Below, in pieces: positions 61,120 to 64,000 of a stretch of 64,000 nt of DNA. The position numbers were made by a program, and so were the translations under genes. Position 1 is the first letter of the stretch. The number at the start of each line of letters is the position of its first letter. Origin of the DNA: RUG420 sp045642465 (GTDB lineage: Bacteria > Bacillota > Clostridia > Oscillospirales > Acutalibacteraceae); assembly GCA_045642465.1 (NCBI GenBank), contig JAZUIY010000015.1, forward strand, positions 691,015 through 755,014, given 5' to 3'. Under the pieces are notes generated by a model. It searched no databases. It was not told the origin of the DNA and was given only the letters and a program-made list of their open reading frames with translations.

Positions 61120-62274
61120 TTAATACGGTAAAACCTGGCCCGGCAGGTTGTTTTCCAGACCAAATAGGTCTGCAATGGACTTGCCGATGTCAGCATAGGT
61201 TTTGGATACATGGAAGTTGGTGGCAGGACCGTTTGGACTGTACCAGAGCAGTGGGATATATTCCCGGGTGTGGTCTGTGTGGGCCACGTAACTTGGGTCA
61301 CATCCGTGGTCTGCCGTTATGATGAGGGTGTCATCCTGCCGAAGCTTTGGCAGGAAGTACTCTAAAAAGTCGTCAAATTCATGGATAGCGGCAGCGTAGC
61401 CGTCAATGTCTCTGCGGTGGCCGTAGAGCATGTCAAAGTCCACCAGGTTCACAAAGCAGAGACCGTTAAAGTCTTTCTCCAAATAGGATTTGGTGACTTC
61501 CAATCCGTGGGTGTTGCCGGTGGTTGGGGTAGATTCCGTAATGCCGGAGCCGGCAAAGATGTCGTAGATTTTTCCTACGGAAATGACATCCAGCCAGTTG
61601 TCCTGCATGAGATTCAGCAGGTTATATGGCGGAACCAGGGAGAAGTCATGTCTCCGAGGGGTGCGGGTATAGTTTCCGCTGGTGCCGGTGAACGGCCGGG
61701 CAATGACGCGGCCAACGGCGTGTTCGCCGGTTAAAATCCGGCGGGCAATGCGGCAATAGTCATAGAGCTGTTCCGGCGGCACCACATCTTCGTGGGCAGC
61801 AATTTGGAACACGCTGTCGGCGGAGGTGTAGACAATCAGGTCCCCGGTGGCTACGTGCTGGTCACCGTAGTCCGCAATGACCTGGGTGCCGGAATAAGGT
61901 TTGTTGCAAAGTACCCCACGGCCGGTCTGCTTGGAAAACTCGTCCAACACTTCAGCCGGGAATCCTTCCGGGTAAGTAGGGAAGGGCTGCTCGGAAATGA
62001 CGCCGGTCATTTCCCAATGGCCGGTGGTGGTGTCTTTACCCATGGACTGTTCTGCACATTTGCCGAACGAAGCAAGTGGCGTTTCCACCGGGCTGCCCAC
62101 AGCAATCCCATCCATATTGAAAAGCCCCAGTTTCCGTAACTGGTCTGCTTTAAATTTGCTGCTTTTGGAGACCGCCTTTAAGGTGTCAGCTCCTTTGTCT
62201 CCGAAGGCTTCCGCATCCGGCAATGCACCGACGCCGAAACTATCTAAGACAATCAAAAATATCCGTTTTCCCAT
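61120..62274 (-). CDS. deoB: Phosphopentomutase
   Basis: Converts ribose- or deoxyribose-1-phosphate to the 5-phosphate. 384 residues of the alkaline phosphatase superfamily. FLIVLDSFGVGALPDA carries the first metal Asp, the phosphorylated Thr lies in GKDTTTGHWEM, and ITADHGCDPSY and HTDHTREYIPLLWY hold the remaining metal ligands. First gene of the deoB-cdd-tetR-pdp operon. Its ribosome binding site AGAAGGGT is itself part of the 40-base repeat in front of it. Confidence 0.95.
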   Translation of the reverse strand: MGKRIFLIVLDSFGVGALPDAEAFGDKGADTLKAVSKSSKFKADQLRKLGLFNMDGIAVGSPVETPLASFGKCAEQSMGKDTTTGHWEMTGVISEQPFPTYPEGFPAEVLDEFSKQTGRGVLCNKPYSGTQVIADYGDQHVATGDLIVYTSADSVFQIAAHEDVVPPEQLYDYCRIARRILTGEHAVGRVIARPFTGTSGNYTRTPRRHDFSLVPPYNLLNLMQDNWLDVISVGKIYDIFAGSGITESTPTTGNTHGLEVTKSYLEKDFNGLCFVNLVDFDMLYGHRRDIDGYAAAIHEFDDFLEYFLPKLRQDDTLIITADHGCDPSYVAHTDHTREYIPLLWYSPNGPATNFHVSKTYADIGKSIADLFGLENNLPGQVLPY

Positions 62275-62282
62275 AGAAACCC

Positions 62283-62400
62283 TTCTAAAATAGCCCTAAA
62301 AAAGCCTTCTAAAAAATAGTCTTTCTAAAATAGCACTAAAAAAGCCTTCTAAAAAATAGTCTTTCTAAAATAGCCCTAAAAAACCTTCTAAAAATACTCT
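62283..62400. repeat. 40-base tandem repeat in the deoB leader, about three copies
   Basis: Copies start at 62283, 62323 and 62363 (TTCTAAAATAGCCCTAAAAA, then GCCTTCTAAAAAATAG). They occupy the space between the deoB promoter and start codon. Confidence 0.9.
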
Positions 62401-62443
62401 TTCTAAAAATATACCATATATTTGCTTGTAAAAAAAAGACAGC

Positions 62444-62472
62444 ATCATACAAGAAGAGAAATCGCTGTATAA
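62444..62472 (-). promoter_or_regulatory. Promoter of the deoB operon
   Basis: On the minus strand TTATAC (62467-62472) and TATGAT (62444-62449) are 17 bases apart; the leader to deoB is about 160 bases. Confidence 0.5.
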
Positions 62473-62482
62473 GAAGAAACCA

Positions 62483-62491
62483 TGGTATAAT
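62483..62491 (+). promoter_or_regulatory. Extended -10 promoter of the HEYGH membrane protein gene
   Basis: TGGTATAAT. Its position excludes the ATG at 62490 as a start codon. Confidence 0.6.
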
Positions 62492-62513
62492 GAACCGGAA
62501 GGGAGATGTGTAT

Positions 62514-63047
62514 ATGGCAGATATTGATATCTCGGTTGCCTATCCACCGAAAAGAGAAAAGAACGCGAAGGAATTCTTAAAAGCCTTCCTGTTTTATTTT
62601 GTCCAGTGGACTTGGGGGTTCTTAGTAAACTTCCCGGCTGCATTGATGTTCCTTTATTGGGTCCTCATCAAAAAGTGCCGCTGGCAGCGATTTGACTACA
62701 ACTTCATTGTGTATATCCCATGGAAAAAGGGTGGCATGAGCATGGGCACTTTCGTGTTCCTCCGTGAAAACCATCCGGATCCGGTTTGGACCTACAATTC
62801 CCGCATTCACGAATACGGCCACACTTGGCAGTGCCTGGTTTTGGGCCCACTGTTTTACTTGGTAGTAGCCATTCCATCCGCCATCTGGTACAACTTCTTC
62901 GCAGGATACCGGGAAAAGAATCAAGTATCCTATTACAAACTTTACTGCGAATCCTGGGCCAACAACTGGGGCATGAAAGTCACCGGTATGCCAATGAAAC
63001 TCGACAAACTCTTCACCAACGGTGTCCAGTACACCAACGGCAGATAA
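62514..63047 (+). CDS. Small membrane protein with an HExxH-type (HEYGH) motif
   Basis: 177 residues from the ATG at 62514 after AAGGGAGATG. Two hydrophobic segments: about residues 25-47 (FVQWTWGFLVNFPAALMFLY) and 109-128 (GPLFYLVVAIPSAIWYNFF). Between them lies RIHEYGHTWQ, an HExxH zinc-binding motif, and CESWANNWG after the second segment could supply the third glutamate ligand. The pattern suggests a small membrane zinc hydrolase, but many proteins with HEYGH-x-x-Q are only predicted enzymes. No paired gene. Function not recognised. Confidence 0.75.
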   Translation: MADIDISVAYPPKREKNAKEFLKAFLFYFVQWTWGFLVNFPAALMFLYWVLIKKCRWQRFDYNFIVYIPWKKGGMSMGTFVFLRENHPDPVWTYNSRIHEYGHTWQCLVLGPLFYLVVAIPSAIWYNFFAGYREKNQVSYYKLYCESWANNWGMKVTGMPMKLDKLFTNGVQYTNGR

Positions 63048-63082
63048 CAAAAAACACGCCGACGGCCGGTAATCTGAAACAC

Positions 63083-63113
63083 AAAAAAGCCTCTCCTTCG
63101 GGAGAGGCTTTTA
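63083..63113 (+). terminator. Terminator after the HEYGH protein gene
   Basis: AAAAGCCTCTCC pairs with GGAGAGGCTTTT around TTCG, flanked by A-run; the T-run is interrupted. Confidence 0.85.
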
Positions 63114-63127
63114 CATTTTGCTTTTGC

Positions 63128-63260
63128 TTACTTTTCAAACATGCTTTACTTACTTTTCAAATATGCTTTTGCTTACTTTTCAAATATGCTTTACTTACTT
63201 TTCAAATATGCTTTTCTTGCTTTTCAAATATGCTTTTCTTACTTTTCAAACAAGTTTTCA
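63128..63260. repeat. 22/23-base tandem repeat, six copies
   Basis: Copies start at 63128, 63150, 63173, 63195, 63217 and 63239, with unit TTACTTTTCAAATATGCTTT plus two bases. It lies directly after the stop codon of the double-glycine peptide gene, on its 3' side. Confidence 0.92.
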
Positions 63261-63261
63261 C

Positions 63262-63555
63262 TTAATATTCAGAAAGGTTGCCGCCGAATCGCTTATATTT
63301 ATCCAGAATCATGAGTGCCTTTTCTGTAGAGTAGTGGATTGGGTCAATGGAACAACCACCTTCGGAGTCGTTTACACTTACTTTGACATCTAAGGATGGA
63401 TTGTTGGTTCTTACTTCCTCTTCAATACGAACGGAGGCGAAACTATTGGAACTAGCATGAACCCAATCGCCAACGTGAAAAACATATTTGTATTCTGCAG
63501 TGTCAGTTCCGCCAACGACGTTTTCTAAAATCTTATCTTCTAATTTGTTTTTCAT
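63262..63555 (-). CDS. Double-glycine leader peptide (possible RiPP or bacteriocin precursor)
   Basis: 97 residues. The first 16 residues, KNKLEDKILENVVGG after the Met, match the double-glycine leader of peptides exported and cut by peptidase-containing ABC transporters: GG at -2/-1, hydrophobic residues at -4 (V), -7 (L) and -12 (L). The remaining 81 residues begin TDTAEYKYVFHVGDWVHASS, hold one Cys, and are more polar than class II bacteriocins; FHVGDWV resembles a small SH3-like element. The start ATG follows AGGAGGTAC. No transporter, immunity or modifying enzyme gene is in the window. The leader assignment is by pattern; the function is unknown. Confidence 0.7.
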   Translation of the reverse strand: MKNKLEDKILENVVGGTDTAEYKYVFHVGDWVHASSNSFASVRIEEEVRTNNPSLDVKVSVNDSEGGCSIDPIHYSTEKALMILDKYKRFGGNLSEY

Positions 63556-63776
63556 GGTTTGTACCTCCTTGGCTTTCGTCGTATTGCTTCAAACCGTCAA
63601 GGGTTGTTCTTTCTCAATGAGTTCTTTCATCTAAATATACGAAGAAGCGCTGTGGCTGGCCAATGGCTAAATCTGCCATTTTGCATACTTGATTCTCGTT
63701 CTTTTTGAAGTGGAAAACACTTTTTGTACTATGCGGGCGGCGGGGCCCGGGGCGATTCGGCCTACTCTAAGTCAAA
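63556..63776. other. Non-coding upstream region of the double-glycine peptide gene
   Basis: No gene is supported. A TTGACG on the minus strand lies about 45 bases before the peptide gene start but has no clear -10. The last part (63749-63776, GGGGCGATTC...) matches the stretch just before the palindromic array at 52879. Confidence 0.6.
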
Positions 63777-64000
63777 GTGATTCATTTTCTTTGGCTTTCT
63801 CAAAAATGAATCACCAAATTTGAAAGTTTTCAGCACCTTTTGAGTGAAAGTGATTCAAAAAGCATGAAAAAGGTAAAAATGAATCACCGTTTTCGATGTT
63901 CACAGCGAGCCCAGGGCCAAAAAGTGATTCAAAAACCATGAAAAAGGTAAAAATGAATCACTTTTGCCAATGCTCATAGCGAATACAAGTTGTGAAAGTG
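63777..64000. repeat. Second array of palindromic GTGATTCA/TGAATCAC units
   Basis: Left halves start at 63777, 63850 and 63924 and a fourth begins at 63998, where the window ends. The spacings 73, 74 and 74 and the order of unit types equal those of the array at 52907. Unit 1 shares the inner CTTTCTCAAAAA and units 2-3 share CATGAAAAAGG. The array continues beyond the window. Confidence 0.92.

Noticed and set aside
63118..63393. A 91-codon plus-strand frame over the 22-base repeats
   Set aside because: It is repeat-derived and antisense to the double-glycine peptide gene, which has a good ribosome binding site and a recognisable leader.

Overview
This window is a stretch of chromosome from a member of the Bacillota (Firmicutes), probably a Clostridia-like anaerobe; I cannot fix the family. 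The reasons are the str-type cluster (rpoB-rpoC-rpsL-rpsG-fusA-tuf), the AddAB rather than RecBCD nuclease, RecD2, the YlbF/DUF4364/DUF177 families, a type III glutamine synthetase, a PyrK/PyrD type 1B dihydroorotate dehydrogenase next to PyrI, an LCP envelope protein, and consensus sigma-A promoters (TTGACA-17-TATAAT). Base composition looks moderate and arginine is often AGA. No phage, insertion sequence, tRNA or rRNA gene was seen.

Layout. 1-11.6 kb: RNA polymerase beta (5' end cut by the window) and beta', ribosomal S12 and S7, EF-G and EF-Tu. 11.7-14.3 kb: two tandem tiny hydrophobic peptide genes, an alpha/beta hydrolase and a convergent family I.5-type lipase. 14.5-21.7 kb: miaB, a YlbF-family protein with a cysteine-rich tail, mutS, mutL and a DUF1648 membrane protein. 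21.7-27.4 kb: glnA type III (minus strand), a small P-loop protein, yceD-rpmF, der and a LOG-family phosphoribohydrolase. 27.5-33.1 kb: a compact de novo pyrimidine operon pyrC-K-D-F-E-B-I. 33.2-40.1 kb: addBA (minus). 40.3-50.1 kb: murC, acyl-CoA synthetase, a lipoprotein, an L,D-transpeptidase, lepA, hemW and putP. 50.3-52.6 kb: an LCP protein and the RNase P RNA. 54.0-58.7 kb: recD2, comFC, an MreB-family gene and a DUF4364 protein. 58.8-62.3 kb: a pyrimidine nucleoside salvage operon deoB-cdd-tetR-pdp (minus). 62.5-64.0 kb: a small membrane protein with an HEYGH motif and a peptide with a double-glycine leader.

Functional links. The pyr operon (synthesis of UMP) and deoB-cdd-pdp (recovery of pentose phosphate and bases from nucleosides) are the two sides of pyrimidine metabolism. 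MutS/MutL, AddAB and RecD2 are repair genes. MurC, the LCP protein, the L,D-transpeptidase and the MreB homologue concern the cell wall. Most genes lie on the plus strand.

The most unusual part is the last 14 kb. Its gaps hold seven different tandem-repeat families (units of about 13, 22, 25, 26, 40, 42 and 74 bases), which I do not see in the first 50 kb. One family, an array of palindromic GTGATTCA...TGAATCAC units, occurs at two sites 10.9 kb apart with the same unit order and the same 73/74/74 spacing. Another, 12 copies of a 26/27-base unit in front of recD2, forms a chain of mini-reading frames whose stop and start codons overlap (ATGA). Other points for a second look are the tandem tiny membrane peptides at 11.8 kb and the double-glycine leader peptide at 63.5 kb.
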